From Laetiporus sulphureus 93-53 (lineage: Eukaryota; Basidiomycota; Agaricomycetes; Polyporales; Laetiporaceae), in NCBI RefSeq assembly GCF_001632365.1, contig NW_024468542.1:6355-70354 (forward strand): a DNA stretch of 64,000 nucleotides. The letters are read 5' to 3'. Every line of letters starts with the position of its first letter. Positions within the stretch are counted from its first letter, which is position 1. Positions 32,707-45,754 of this stretch are shown piece after piece. Both the position numbers and the translations under genes were made by a program. The notes under the pieces were generated by a model. That model was not told the origin of the DNA and did not search any database. It was given only the letters and a program-made list of their open reading frames with translations.

Positions 32707-35700
32707 CCAAGCTGTGACGAGAAGCCCTCCTCATGTGCACAATGACTGCTAGGTTTGGGTTGGGTGATTCCATCTGTGATTCTCACCATAAGCTGGCCCA
32801 GCTTCTAATGTGCATCATCTCAAATTGTCCAGACCTCATTCACAGAATCTTCTTCATCCTCATAAATTGTGATCATACAGATGCATTGAATATAGAGAGC
32901 AATAGACAGAGCCTAGGTGCAGTCTAGTGCCTGAGCAATTCTGATCACTTGAACACAGTCTGACTCATGGAAATCTACTGCATGATTTCCACAAAGCTTT
33001 GCAGCATTCACATTAGCCAGCAAACCATCCAGATTGTCTGAAAATGATGACAGAAAATGCTCCATCACTGTGGCTACACTGCCAAACCTGGTCCCAGTAG
33101 GTGCCACCTGGCCAGCCCATGTGTTCCATTCTCACCTCCCATGTGGCTACAGGTGGGCAACAACATGCTCCCATACCCAGTTGCCTATCAGCTCCAGCTA
33201 AGTCCATCATCATGTGAATCAGGCCTGATGTATTTCTGGCTTCCATCAATATTTAGTTTCATCTGTCAGCATGTGGCCCACCCTCTCTAGGCTTTTTGAT
33301 TCATTCATTTCTCTGCTACTCACTTCTCACATATCATTATGCTCTCAGGCAACAATATATGTATAAATGTATGTGTTTGCATGTATGCTATGGCACAGTA
33401 CAGAATACAAGCTTACAGTTCAAAGCCATGCTAAGTGCTTTCAATGACATGCTGCACAATAATGTGCTCTGTATTGAATCCTGTCAGTTAAATGAAGCAA
33501 CCATGTGCATGAAACATACTGTAGAAGATGTACAAAATGGATCCCCTTCTGGAATATCTCCATCTAACCAGCAGAGAGCATTAGTAAGGATCTCGAGTTC
33601 ACAGTAAGTCAATGTCGCACTTACCATGGCTGTAGCCCATTCCCCCCTTCCCTCCCTGGTGGTCCTGCAACAATGAGTCAGCATATCAGCCAGTCATGGT
33701 TTTATGTACAGAATCCCAGAGTCCTCCAAAATAATGACATGGCTTCAAGCCATGGAGCACATAGCTCAAGGACCATGCAAAAAAACAGTGAGTGTTCTTC
33801 CGTGCTCATATCCCCTATAACAATGAGGCATTTCATGCAGAGTAGATAACTCAGAGATTATGGTGCACATCAGTCAATGAGAGAATGGGAGAGTTGATGA
33901 TGCAAGGAAACTTTTGTGTTCACATATGCATGTCACGTGACTGGCATTTGGACACTGTACTGCACTCACTGCCCTTTCATTGGTGACTTATACACCTTTT
34001 CTGATGCTTTTCTTCATGCTCACTCTCAGTGGGCTATGTCTCCATCATATGAGATGCACAGTTCAGGGTCCATTTTGATGGACTGTTCAGAATCTACCAG
34101 GAGGTGTTCTTGATGCAGCACTGTAGCAAAAACTGGTGATGTGATTGCCAGGTGAGATCTTTCAACATATCATCAATTGTTCAATCTTTACACCCCACAG
34201 CTACTATGGTACAGGAGGTGTACTTGAATTACAGGTTACTGAATCTCAATGGTTCGGCATTTTGATGCACCCAGACATTGAGGCTCTGCCATACTTGGAG
34301 GCTGATTCTGAGAAATCAGTTGGTAAGTGTTCAGCCTTATTGCAGCAGGCTTCTGATGCTCAAATATATGCTCAGTTGAGGCCCCTGAAGTCATTGTCAC
34401 ACAAGATGTCCAGATGAGTGAAACAATGAATGATGATACAAAGCTTGTGGCTTGTGTTCCTGTCTTGCAAGGCATTCAGACAGATGCACTGTCTGGTAAG
34501 TCATGCATGTTCACTGATTTCTAGCCAACTGAAGCCTACATTGACTTTAGAATGCATTTCACAGGCTTGTCACTCATGCCTTAAAAGACTTCAAGGCATG
34601 CTGCAGTGAGCCCTGCATGCAGCCATCCAGAGCGAGCAAAAGTGACAAAAGGCTTCGAATGCACTGAATGATCTCAAGGCATGCTTGTGGTCTGTCAGAA
34701 TTGAGCTGTCTGCACCAAAACAGATTCAGACCATGGCAACTGAGCTGCATGTATTCAAGGCTGCTTTGCAAGATGCAGGCTTTGATCCTTATATGCCTGG
34801 CCAAGTCAAGGAAGCTGTCATTGAGTTACACATCAAGGAATCTCACATTGTGATGCAATATGCCAGCATCAATCTGTGGTCATTCTGCACCATCAAGTAA
34901 CTGCTTGCTGATGTCAGAACATATCAGGAGATGCAAAAGAACACAGCTCAGATATTGAAAGAGCCATGCATTGAGAAGCAGTGCAGGACATGATAAAGGG
35001 AGCCTTTGATATGAAAATTGTATGTAATTACAGCATGATTTACTGTGACTCATCAATGTCATCAGATTCCTCTGTAATGTCTTCCACTCACCTGCTTTCT
35101 AGTGCTGCATCCAGTTCAGCCTGATATGCTGATGGTGTGGCATTCTAACATATTGCCATATCTGTGCTAGTGAATCACTCACGGTTGGTGTCAAGGATAT
35201 GTTTAAGGTAGCTTGGTACTTCTGTCAGCCCATCATGAGATGCATACGATGTGTATGACTCACCCAAACACCTTGCTTCCCTTTCCTCCTGCCCTCTTTC
35301 AAATATTTACAAGAGTCTGGTCAACAGCAGATCAGTATTTTCCTTTAGAGGTTTCTAAGAAGGTCAGCCACTACTGGATGGATCAGCTTAATCCGAGCAC
35401 TGGCAGTTCAGCCAAAGTTGAAGCACTCATCAACAAAGCTATGCGAGTGCAGATCTCTGGCATTACAATGACACTGGTGCCAGTAGGAATAGATTTCTTT
35501 CTTATCTGACACAACACTTTGCATAATTTGACAATGTTCTTGCCATTGTAGGTCTTCTCACCATTGGCATTGACAGAGTTGTTATCTTCAATAAAAATGT
35601 CCAGCTGTCATTGCAACTTAATCATAAATTGTACATCATATTTCTTAATGTGAAATGGATGTATCAATTTCTTTATCTCTGCTTTGCACTGTGTGAGATG

Positions 35701-38700
35701 GTCATGTGCATATGTGATGACCTTGTTCCACTTTTTGGTCTCATCATGGATACATGAATTTTTAAGGCCCCACCACTTGTGTTCTATGATTTCGAGTAGC
35801 AGTTTCAACATTGAAGTGCCATTTTAAGTGGAAACTCTGGGTGAGAGAAGCAAGCAGATGGCATATTTGTCAGTATTGGTCTATTGCAGACAGGCATTGT
35901 ATTAGCAATTATTTTTGTGTGATAATGTGCAATAATCACTCACTTGGACATGACTCAGAATGTCCCATACTTTTGCGGTATCTGTCAGTGATTCATCCAA
36001 GTGTCCAACCATTTTGATCATTATTGCCATGCACATAATCTCATGCTCATCCTCACTTGCCTTGATGAAAGTGAATAATTAAGAACAAACACAAAAATCA
36101 GATGCATACATATATTGATGTATTTTTTGAGCTCGTGTTGGCCATTGATCTTCAGTCGCTCCACTGCAACTTGCGTGCAGAAGTACTGCATCTGATTATC
36201 ACATTTGCTAGAGTTTATTGCTGATGCTGCAAGGCACAAGTTCCCTGTTGAGATTGCATCAGGCAGCAGAGGAAGATCAGTACTGAGCTCAGAGGATGAT
36301 GACAATGCAAACAAGTCAGACTCAGGACTCAGAGCAGATTATGAGGCTTTGATAGGGGTATTATTGAGAATGGGACTGAGTATGAGAGAACTGGGGATAT
36401 TTTCATTAAGGAGAGCCTGAAAAGTGATTTTGCATGCTCAGACTGCAGGTTCGGTGGTGGAGAAGATGCACAAAACTGTTATTTGCAGGTCAGCCATGGC
36501 TCGATCACAGACGGGAATTGCCAGCTGTTATCAATCTGTGTCAATGGCACCCACTTGCTGGACTCTCTCAGAAGGTGCATATATATCTATAATTCATGCA
36601 GACCTCTGTACTGAGTATTGACTGATGGCCTGAAGGCTTGGAAGTAGCAGATGAACTTGCAAAAACACTATAATGCCTTCCCTGCAAGAAGTATCACAGT
36701 ACTGGCAGTCATAACAGGACTCTTCAGTGGAAAGGCCTGACATGCCACCTCATCTCCCAGCAGCACACCACAGTGATTAAGCTTGACAATGAGAAGCATA
36801 CCTAACCTTACTTAATGCAGACATCACGATGAACACTGATCTGCTCTGAGCATAGAATTTTCATTTCAAAATACCCAATAGTTGATATCATGAAAAACTA
36901 ATCACATCAACATGGGTGAACTACAGGGAATTTCAATAAAAGAGCAGCCACTAGAGATAATTGGGCCTGGCTTCAATGGCACTTTTCTCACACCTGCTCA
37001 ATCATCAAGATACTTACACTGTAACATGAACTGACAGTTAGGATACTGAAGGAATCAATAGACCAGTGTGGGCAGACAGCTCTTCAGACAATTTATTATA
37101 AGAGAATTGCTTCCTGATAGGGAAGTGAGCACACAATGAGAGATCATTATTGATGCAAGATGTCAAAGCAACTTTCTGATTGAGGAGTGCGTGGGCAGGG
37201 AGAGACAATCCTTGGTGATATCATTTTGACTACATCAAGTAATATTTCATGTCACATATCCAATGTCATCCGCATTGAGGAAACTGATTAACAGATGACA
37301 GCAATCATTTCATAAATCATGGACAATTGATTAATTTAACAGACTGGTGGAACAATGAAGCACCATTCAGTCTATGGCACATTGATGCAATTCTTCTATG
37401 CCAGGGAAGAAAACTCACACTCATCTTGTCAATACTCATTTTCACCTAGCTCATCCTAACTGCATTGCAACCTAATGCCAACTCACTCTGTACCTACTTT
37501 AATAGGCCCCTACTGTGGCATTAGCTTTCAGATGGTGGAACAAGTTCAGTCTCATTGTGTGACTCACCAATATGCAGAAATTCTGAAGATGAACACATTT
37601 TGTAAGTAACAGTCTGATAATGTGATAACAAACCAACCTTTACTGCAAATGAGACCATTGACATCCACCAGGTGCACAACAAAGGCTATATGTGCCCAGT
37701 TGCGATATGCAGAGCCATTTTTATTCTAGGCCACTGCTTAAGCACTGCTGCGAGCATTTTTCTGGCATAGTAAGTGTATCATAGCAGACCTGGCGATAAA
37801 ATATTTAATTTACCCTACAGTGAGGATAACATGAAAATCCGTGCAGGCAGTGATGAATCTGGTGTTGGAACAAAGGTGTCCAACTCACTGGGGAAGGAGT
37901 GCTATGGTCATAAGCATCGTTGGCAGGACAGTGAGCAAAACACACTGCAATGTCATTCGAACACTTATGATACCATTACGAAATAGATGATTCTATGTCA
38001 CCTATGCCTAGCAAAACATTGATGGCATTACAACAGGCTAATCACTTTAAGACAATTCAGCATGGATTGGAGAGTGCAAGGGTGAAAACTGAAGAACTAA
38101 TTCACCCATCATTGAGTGAGCACCTCAGGCAAATGTCAGCACATGAGGATGGCGAGCACAGTGTTCATCAATGTCATCAACACACTAATGATTGGTTAAT
38201 CAAATAGGCATCTTGAATGCACCCATCCTTCCTACCCCTAGCCCATCATTGACTGTGTCTCAGTCCAGTAGTCTCTTCACAGTGGTCAAGAAAGCATTAG
38301 TGATGCCAAGGCAGGATGAAGAAGATTCTGATCCTGCCATGGAGATCAGATACTCATTTCAGCCATCATCTGACTGGGAGATGCTGGATTGCTACCTGAT
38401 ATCATGCATCAACGTTGATGAACATTTATCTGAGGTCACTCTGTTCATCAACATGTTGAAGGGCTCTTGTGTGATGTGTTTCATAACTGACAAAGACATG
38501 TCAGGCATGCCCACCCATAACAATGCACTATGCTATCTGTTTGCTAATCTATTCTGCAAGGAGGAATTTTGCACAGATATTGATGACAGACTGAGAGAGT
38601 GGCACTGTAATGCACCCAATGTGGATGTTCGAAGTACTGTGGAATAGAATATGAAACTATTGAAGGCAAAGGTTTAATTTGTTCTGATGAAGCAGTGCAA

Positions 38701-39010
38701 ATGTGGTTTCTGGGAATCACGTTCATCATGTGGAAGATGGTGCATATTTGAGCCACAATCTTTACATACTTTGAACAGAACTGTGACTTTGTCTTCCATC
38801 ACTCATTGGCTAGTGCCAAGGCATATGTGGGATGGCTGGTGCAGATGAGCAAGAAGGGGGGATCGACCAACATATAAAACATTTAGTAGATCTTGTGAGA
38901 GTATGTTATAAGCTCATAGAAGAGAACCAAAACAGTAAGCTACCATTTCTGTTTCACAATGAGAATGTGAGCCTGGTAAGCTTCCTTCACTAAAGTACTC
39001 ACTTTTCATC
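32707..39010. other. 6.3 kb of decayed sequence with no recognised element
   Basis: Many short frames but no family I can name. The best open frame is 38192-38647 (151 codons, plus): SSDWEMLDCYLISCINVDEH, then LKGSCVMCF and DIDDRLREWHCNA. Its spacing is loosely reminiscent of a Gag core but too weak to call. Frames at 35213-35509 and 36205-36420 are open but unidentified. No LTRs, inverted ends or CRISPR-like spacing were seen. Confidence 0.5.
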
Positions 39011-39560
39011 TCATTTGATCAGCTGCATGCCTTCTTGTGCGAGAACCTCTTGCAGTGTAAGACCTTTTCCATCTGATTGTTTCTGAGGAATGGGTTTGCT
39101 GACAGATGCTGTGGAAGCTATCAAGTCTTTTTTCATGTCCAAAGCAAAGCCAGTAGGCAACCCCTGTGTGCCAGGTTGTGACATGTTTACATCTGCAGTT
39201 AAGGTATCAATTATGTTCTCTTTGATCGAACGGTCACAAAGCACAGTCAAGCTGCATTCTCAGATTTTCTTTGAGATGTGCTTGGCACCATCTGCCTTTT
39301 TCCTCTGTGCTTATCTCATCTCTCTTCTCCTCCATTTTCCATGCTGCTTTTGGTGGTAATCCTTCTTTATGCTCTCTCTAACATGCTTTTTGGAGGCTGC
39401 CTCAGTAAGGTGGTCAATGAAAGCTATAGGTCATTCATCATCGCACACCAGTGCCTCATCAGGATCTTGGTCTATTGCAGTTTTATGCTTACATTCTTCC
39501 TCTATTGCTTTCATAACCACAGCATCGAGATCAAATTATCATTTTACATAAATGAGATCA
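39011..39560 (-). pseudogene. Fragment of an unrecognised charged protein
   Basis: The minus strand gives coding-like text over 180 codons with three stops: DPDEALVCDDERPIAFIDHL, ASKKHVRESIKKDYHQKQ, then IKENIIDTLTADVNMS and GKGLTLQEVLAQEG. Its amino acid composition is that of a real protein. I cannot assign a family. Confidence 0.35.
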
Positions 39561-40867
39561 CCTAACTCACATGACCATGGGGAAGATTCTGCCCCATACC
39601 AGGTCTTTCTGAAGGAGGGGTGCTCCATGCCCCCTGCTAGAATAATGACATGTCAGTGAATTATTGGAGGGCAGGAAACCAGCCTGCTTCACCATTATCC
39701 AGGTTCCAAATATTGGATCCATGCTTTAATGGTGGGGTTACAGGCAGGGTGACAGTAAATTACATACCTAGGAAGATATTGGATCTGAGACCCTTGTCTA
39801 TCACATTCTCATCTTCTTGTAGTTGAAACCGTTGACTCATGATAATTTTTGGGCAAAAGTCAAGGGTTGTCGATTCAATGATGTAATCAATCAGAATTAT
39901 CCACTTCAGATTCTCAGACCTTGACTATGGGCAGAGATAGATGATGTAGACAATCAAGTGCAAAAACCTTGTCCATATCCACTCCGTTCAGTATTATTAA
40001 AGAGATACAGTAAAGAGCAAAGGTGTTTCTAATTGTGCTCCATTCCGTATTACCAAATGAATACAGATTCTATCAGGATGGATGATGAGTGTTAGCAGCA
40101 AGATCAGTACATGCTAACTCTCCCACAGTCATATGTAGTCAACACGATCACATGCAAAATGGGGTTTGCATGGAAGATCAATTTCAAATGTGATCAGAGC
40201 ACAGTTTGATTGAAGATCATGGGGTGTCTAACCCCTTCCTTCCTCTTAGCTTTCATCTCACACTCATCCATATCTCATCCTCTGTTGCTTTACACTTTGT
40301 CCTCACTCCTCTGTCACTGTACACGTCATCCTAAGCATCTCATCAGGTAATACTCTGATAAGTTGTGCATACATTAAGAAATGCTCCCCATCCACCTGGT
40401 CTGCAGCCATCTATCAAGTTTTACTTTAATTGATGGCCTGTATTTAGCTTATTTGCAGTGTCTATATGGCATTTTTCTATATCAAGAGCTGAGATGCTTT
40501 CTATTCTGCTATGCTCTCTGTGCCAGGATTCAGAATGCCTAAATCAATGAAAATGTCCAGATGTCCTTGGTACCTTGATGATGAGCCATGCTTTTAATCA
40601 CTGTTATTGTGATGTTTACTGGTCGATAGATGTCCTATTCACAGTTGTCCTCATCCTCATATTTTAAAGCTGCAGAAAACACATGATTGTCACTATCACA
40701 ATCAAAAGTATATGTTCCAGTGAAATAGTGCATTGTGTTGGTGCATTTGATTTGAAATTAATATTGAGCCAGAATGTAGACCAGGCAATCCAGGTTGCAA
40801 GAGACATACCAGAAAGATACCTTGTTCATGTGGTGAACCCAGCCATTCTCACTATTTCTATACCAAG
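39561..40867. other. Decayed spacer upstream of the OrsD-like pseudogene
   Basis: Nothing recognised, except that a short frame at 40683-40892 could be the N-terminal exon of the next gene. Confidence 0.45.
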
Positions 40868-42850
40868 ATGTATGCCATTCTTCATACAGTAAACCACACT
40901 GAAGCTGTCACCAAACATGAGGATGAAGCATATGAAGGTTCTTCTGATGTGGAACAGGATGCAAGTCAGTTGCTAGATGATCAGCCAGATCAAGGGTCAC
41001 TACCATGGGATATTCATTTGAATGCCAAAATGGAGCAAACCATTGAATCTGGTGATCATAATGCAGATACAGCCAAAGTCCTCGACACTCCTAATGTTCC
41101 TAATGAACATAACTCATACCTGATGTCTGACCCACATATAACCCACCCCCTCTGATGACCAAGCTGCTATAGATCTTTGCATGCATGATTGTATGCAGGT
41201 TGACATACCTACCCTACCCACCAATGCTGATGAATCTCCTGTCTTGGATTTTCAATCATTGCCTACAGTCGACGATGCCCTGTCTGACTGTATGATGAAT
41301 GAGTTTGTATCTGAAGCAATCTGGCAAGAGCTTCTCAAGTGGTCTATCCAAGTGAATTGCAAGTATCACCTTGTGATCTGTATGGAGTGCCACAACATCA
41401 TTCCATTGGAGTACATCCACTCTCATCATACTCACAAACATAAACTCTTATGCTATATTCCTGAAAGCAGTCACCTTTCTGACAAGGAATAGTTGATGAA
41501 AATGCTGGCCCAACTTGGTGTGCACCATCCAAAGAGTCCATTTTCTGGACCTATCCCAATCATGCAAGATGTTGAGATTGTCCATGCATGGTGATGCAAG
41601 ATTTCAGGCTGTATGAGATGTAGTGTTTTTGAGAGCACAAAGTCGCATAATGCTCATTGCTATGAAGTACATCCTGGTGTCATGCACCATCACAGAGTGC
41701 AAGTTGATGCTCATTCTCTTGGCCTCAATAAAACCCACTGTGCATATGTAGAGATGCTTGCATCACCTCAAGTGGACTGCTCATCATTTCTGATAATTTT
41801 ATTGAGCCGAAATGAGAGGAAAGAATTGAGTGACACCATCAAACCATACCAGGTTCAAGACATGTGACATGTAGGCCATGTGCTCAAGGTCACCCAAATG
41901 TACAAGTGTCTTCAGGATGTCAATCTCAAGGTGTTTCATGCCACTGTGGAGGCCTTTGATCCTTCTCTGGAAGGTGGATATTCTGTGTGGCAAGACCACA
42001 TGAGGGAGTACTATCTCAACATTGCAGACCATTTTCTAGATCTTCAGATGCTTATGCTATAGCACATAGTGACCAGCAATCCTGGTCAGAAATTGAAGCC
42101 TCATCCATTCAGCCACTCCCAAGAGCATGACACTATCATAAGGGACTCCGATTTTATGACTCAATTTGTGACTTTTCTTCTGTGACATCATCAGCAGCCT
42201 TTACCAGACCTCCAACTCAAGTTTCATGCCATGCACTGACAATCGCTGGATGATCTTGTCCACATCATTGGGGTGTCATTCTTTAAAAGCTGATAGATGT
42301 CAATGTGTCACTGAGTGATTCTCTTCATCCTGACTTGTGGCAGTGATGAGTTTCTAAGAGCAGAGTGGAAAAACCTATTTTCTATCTTTCTGATCACATA
42401 TCATCTTCGAGATGACCATGGAAACATGTATGCCACTGCAAGGATTACCCCAAATATATCCAAGGTGCAATGGTGCTTCAGGGTGATTGCCCTCAAGAAA
42501 CTCTTTACCATAGTGTTCACCATGATAACAATGATGTCAAGTGAGCGATGTCATTTATCCGTTGATTCTTCAGCTTATTGTTTGTATAGAGCATACATTT
42601 CTGATGAGCAATAATATCTAACCAATGGTCCACAGACAACATTCACTCTGCTATGGCAAAAGATGGCTCTACTGTCCACCCTCACATACAATAAGCCTGG
42701 CCTACCTCCCTTCATGTGGGATGTAAACCATTTCATGCTGTCCATTGATAGAGTACCTGTCATGTTGCAGCAGTTCAAAGCTGATATTTTACAGGTTATC
42801 ATTGAATGCCATGAGAGCATCCTTACCATTTGCAGCTCCTTGTATTTCTG
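40868..42850 (+). pseudogene. OrsD-like (C2H2-type, PF12013-like) gene remnant
   Basis: An acidic N-terminal part (40868-41155) is followed by the domain that I recognise: YHLVICMECHNIIPLEYIHS then HHTHKHK (41368-41440), a C-X2-C...H...H module. After PFSGPIPIMQDVEIVHAW comes GCMRCSVFESTKSHNAH and HPGV (41611-41670), the second Cys/His module. The rest, SVWQDHMREYYLNI (41976-42020) and LTYNKPGLPPFMWDVNHFML (42682-42740), follows the long C-terminal part of mushroom proteins of this family. OrsD is named after the orsellinic acid cluster of Aspergillus, but in mushrooms such domains are common in repeat-rich DNA. Function is not established. Stops and frame changes show it is dead. Confidence 0.6.
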
Positions 42851-42969
42851 GAGCCACATGGACTCCAAGATGGACCTGCTTAACAGAGAGAATTGTTTTT
42901 TTGACAATCCCTTTGAGAATGCACTTGGAACCTCAGTGCTTAGCAATCCATGCAATGGTATAACAAGGT

Positions 42970-43653
42970 TTAGAAATATTCTTCTTGAGAACATTTTGCA
43001 TGACTCAACATATTGCAGTTGTGATCAGGCTTCTCAGTCATTACTAAAAAGAACATGCTCATTTTTGCAGTGGGTGTTGGTGCCAATGGCAGCTGGAATG
43101 TGAATACAAATGGAGTAATAGGCCCATCAGCTACTGCTAAAGAGAATGTGCTCATTTCTGTGGCAGGCATGGGTCCTAACAGCAACTGAAATATGCATGT
43201 AATTGGAGTGATAGGCCCATCAGCTGCTGCTAGAATGGATGTGCCATTGGGCATGGACCCTGACAGCAACTGGAATGTGAATATAATTGGAGCAATAGGC
43301 TCATCAGCTGCTGCTGAAGAGGATGTGCTCATTTCTGCAGTGGGTGTTGGTGCTGATGGCAGCTGAAATGTGAATACAAATGAAGTGATAGGCTCATCAG
43401 CTACTGCTAAAGAGGGTATGCTTATTTTTGCAGCAGGTGTGGGTCCCAATGGCAATTGGGATGTGAATATAAATGGAGTTATACACCCATAAGCTGCTGC
43501 TAGAATGGATGTGATGGTTTCTGTGGTGGGCATGAGTGTCAACGGTGGCTGAAATTCTCCATCCTGGGTCCCTGTTAAAATGAGCAATTTGATAAAAGTT
43601 AGGAAGCATATCATGTGCTTTTTATCCTGGGCTTCTACTGCTTCAATGAACAT
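42970..43653 (-). CDS. Open frame encoding five 31-residue repeats
   Basis: 227 codons without a stop inside a stop-rich block. After a 45-residue N-terminus it holds five degenerate repeats of 28-32 residues with the pattern ADEPITPFVFTFQLPLAPTP, followed by TAKMS and S.LAVA. At DNA level the units are about 93 bp and recur between 43060 and 43530. Sequence is rich in Pro, Thr, Ala and Phe, low in charge, with no signal peptide that I can defend. It may be the tail of the coiled-coil remnant just upstream on the same strand. Expression is unproven; a repeat array can stay open by chance when its unit is stop-free. Confidence 0.4.
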   Translation of the reverse strand: MFIEAVEAQDKKHMICFLTFIKLLILTGTQDGEFQPPLTLMPTTETITSILAAAYGCITPFIFTSQLPLGPTPAAKISIPSLAVADEPITSFVFTFQLPSAPTPTAEMSTSSSAAADEPIAPIIFTFQLLSGSMPNGTSILAAADGPITPITCIFQLLLGPMPATEMSTFSLAVADGPITPFVFTFQLPLAPTPTAKMSMFFLVMTEKPDHNCNMLSHAKCSQEEYF

Positions 43654-43689
43654 TGTAATTGTAATTCAAGTTATGAAAGTCATTGTCAT

Positions 43690-44160
43690 GCTTTCAGACT
43701 AGGAAACCTCCTCTCTGAGTGTGTCCAGCTCCATGCTCACCTTGGCTGCCTGGCATTGATGATGATGCTCAACAAGATCATGTGGATAAGGTTGGTTTAA
43801 TATCTGGAAGTAGCGGAGATTTCTACTCACCTTCCTTATTTGTTGTTCCATTTCATACTCAGCTCAGAGCACCTTGAGCCATGCAACTTGATCATTGGTC
43901 CTATTAAGTTCCTCATTAAGCTTGTCTTGCTGGTGCAGTACCTCATCATGATGGTTCATTAGCTTGTTGTGGTATCTGTGATATCCTCATTGTGATGGTT
44001 CCTTAGCTCCTTGTGGCATTCAGTGACCTCTTTGAAATTGGACTTGACAGCACTCAGTTGTTTGCGAAGATCATTTCGTTCCTCACAAAGCTCATCTTAC
44101 TCATGCAGTACATCATCATGATGGTTTCCTTGCTTGTTATGATTCCTGAGGTACGAAGGA
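43690..44160 (-). pseudogene. Coiled-coil protein remnant
   Basis: The minus strand reads NHHDDVLHE, ELCEERNDLRKQLSAVKSNF, KEVTECHKELRNHHNED and, after a gap, a second related stretch (DEVLHQQDKLNEELNRTNDQ with one base shift) and a continuation with LVEHHHQCQAAKVSMELDTL. Heptad-like and charged, it is typical of a coiled coil. Internal duplication of the HHDEVLH unit is visible. Unknown function; it may join the repeat frame 42970-43653. Confidence 0.4.
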
Positions 44161-44199
44161 GAGTTTGTGCGACACTGGGCACTTAGAGCATCTATGTTA

Positions 44200-44350
44200 C
44201 AGTGACCCACAAAACTGTTGATAAAATTGCTTACTTCAACTTGTATAGTAAATATCTCCTTAACCAATAGGTCAAATCTATTTTCAAGGGCTCATTTGAA
44301 AGGATATTATCATGGCTTTCTAATGCACTCTTGATTGTAATTTTATCAAA
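44200..44350 (+). mobile_element. Solo inverted-repeat remnant of the 9.3 kb Tc1 family
   Basis: Begins right after TA with CAGTGACCCACAAAACTGTT and follows 9283-9440 with mismatches (for example TCGACTTG against TCAACTTG). No transposase or second end follows. The preceding 45 bp (44152-44198) match 50862-50908, where no Tc1 sequence follows, so the junction marks the insertion point. Confidence 0.85.
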
Positions 44351-45504
44351 TATTTGCAAGTAGCATACCTGGTGTGGGCTCCACACAGATATCAGAACAG
44401 CCTCTCCAGTCTTCTGATGGATCAAATACAGTTGAATTTCATATCTGTCATGAAATTGCTTTAAATGTGCTTCCGTTAGATATACACAATGTGCATAAAT
44501 TGGGTCATCCTCCACTTTAAATTTGGAGTCAGAAAGAATGAATTCCTGCAATTGCTTGACAGCAGTTGCAGAAAAGATTGTCCATCATGCTTCATCACCC
44601 CATATCATGTAATTGATGGCATCTGTCATATCAATGTGCAACATAGTCAATCCCTGATGCTGTCCATTTTGCATTGATGAGAAGGCATTGTATATCTTTG
44701 GGCCTAAGTGCAGTGATGTGATCAGAGATGGTATTGCAGTGGGCAACTACATGATGCCCTACTAGGTCAGGAGCAATACCTTTCTCTGAAAAATGTGCAG
44801 CAGGATTCAATACCCCATTCAATCTGGTCAGGTGAGGCAGAGGAAGGCCTGCCTGGAATGCATTGAATAACTCTAGGAACTTGCGGGCAAAGCGCCACTG
44901 AGGAGGCCAATCCTATAACATAAATCAGAATCATACACAAAGATGAGAATATGATGCAATTCATGCCTTCAACTTCCAAATTGTATGTTGCTCTGTGTTC
45001 CTTTTCTGTCTGAACTGAGAGAAGAATTCCTCTACAGAAACTTTCTTGTGCTGAGCATTGTCTATGCAGTGCCGCAACTCTACATGAAGACCACCATAAT
45101 GCTTTATGAAGTATTCAGGACTGTAGTAACCTTGTATTCTGTGAAATGCACCATTGAACACAATGGGAATACCTCATTTTCAGTAATGGTGGAAGTTGGC
45201 ATAAAAGATGTCCTGCACAGATACAGACAAGGCATCTCACCATGAAAAATCTGTTAAACCATCCTCCTGTGTGAGAGGTGTCACATTAGCACTAAAAACA
45301 TTGCTTAAAAAAGGTTGCAATGTTTCCTGCAACAGAGCTGTCATTGCAGTGATGGCATTGGCAACCTCCTCTGTCTGGAAATGAGTTACTGGCACAAGGT
45401 GTGTGTGAGGACAAGGAACCCCTGAAAATGAATGACAATATATTCTGTGTGCAGTAAGCTTCATCACAACCATTACATTGCTTGCACTTGGGTAAGAGGG
45501 ACAT
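44351..45504 (-). pseudogene. JmjC-domain (histone demethylase-like) gene remnant
   Basis: The minus strand reads in order: a Cys cluster LPKCKQCNGCDEAYC (45500-45450); a helical linker with VANAITAMTALLQETLQPFL; IPIVFNGAFHRIQGYYSPEY and FIKHYGG (45165-45100); VSVEEFFSQFRQ and HTIWKLK; DWPPQWRFARKFLELFNAF, GLPLPHLTRLNGVLNPAAHF and GIAPDL (44910-44770); then AHCVYLTEAHLKQFHDRY (44496-44440) and GEAVLISVWSPHQV (44412-44370). The last His fits the third iron ligand of JmjC enzymes; the H-X-D pair is not preserved where expected. Order and spacing match KDM3-type JmjC proteins expanded in mushrooms. The 3' end is cut by the Tc1 remnant, and there are stops. It starts where repeat copy C ends. Confidence 0.72.
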
Positions 45505-45754
45505 TTTTGGCAGGAACGATTCCTGAGGTCCTGACCTTTTTTGTAATGGACTTTAATAAGTTTCTCATGATATTCACCACATTGGTTGAGGGGAACATAT
45601 TGTTATCCTCATTGAAATATTAGTCTCTATGGCAGAAATCAAGGATGATATGATTGTTCGAGAAGCAGCTATATTTAGAGTGACATTATTTTATGGCAAA
45701 GAAGACAGTTGAAAGGCAATGGTGTGTAGCAGACTGTGTTTTCATTATTGAAGG

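Noticed and set aside
38192..38647. Gag core of a further LTR element
   Set aside because: Only vague spacing similarity, no zinc knuckle, no flanking LTRs.
43060..43530. Repeat spacing that might suggest a CRISPR-like array
   Set aside because: Units of about 93 bp are contiguous coding repeats without unique spacers; the host is a eukaryote.
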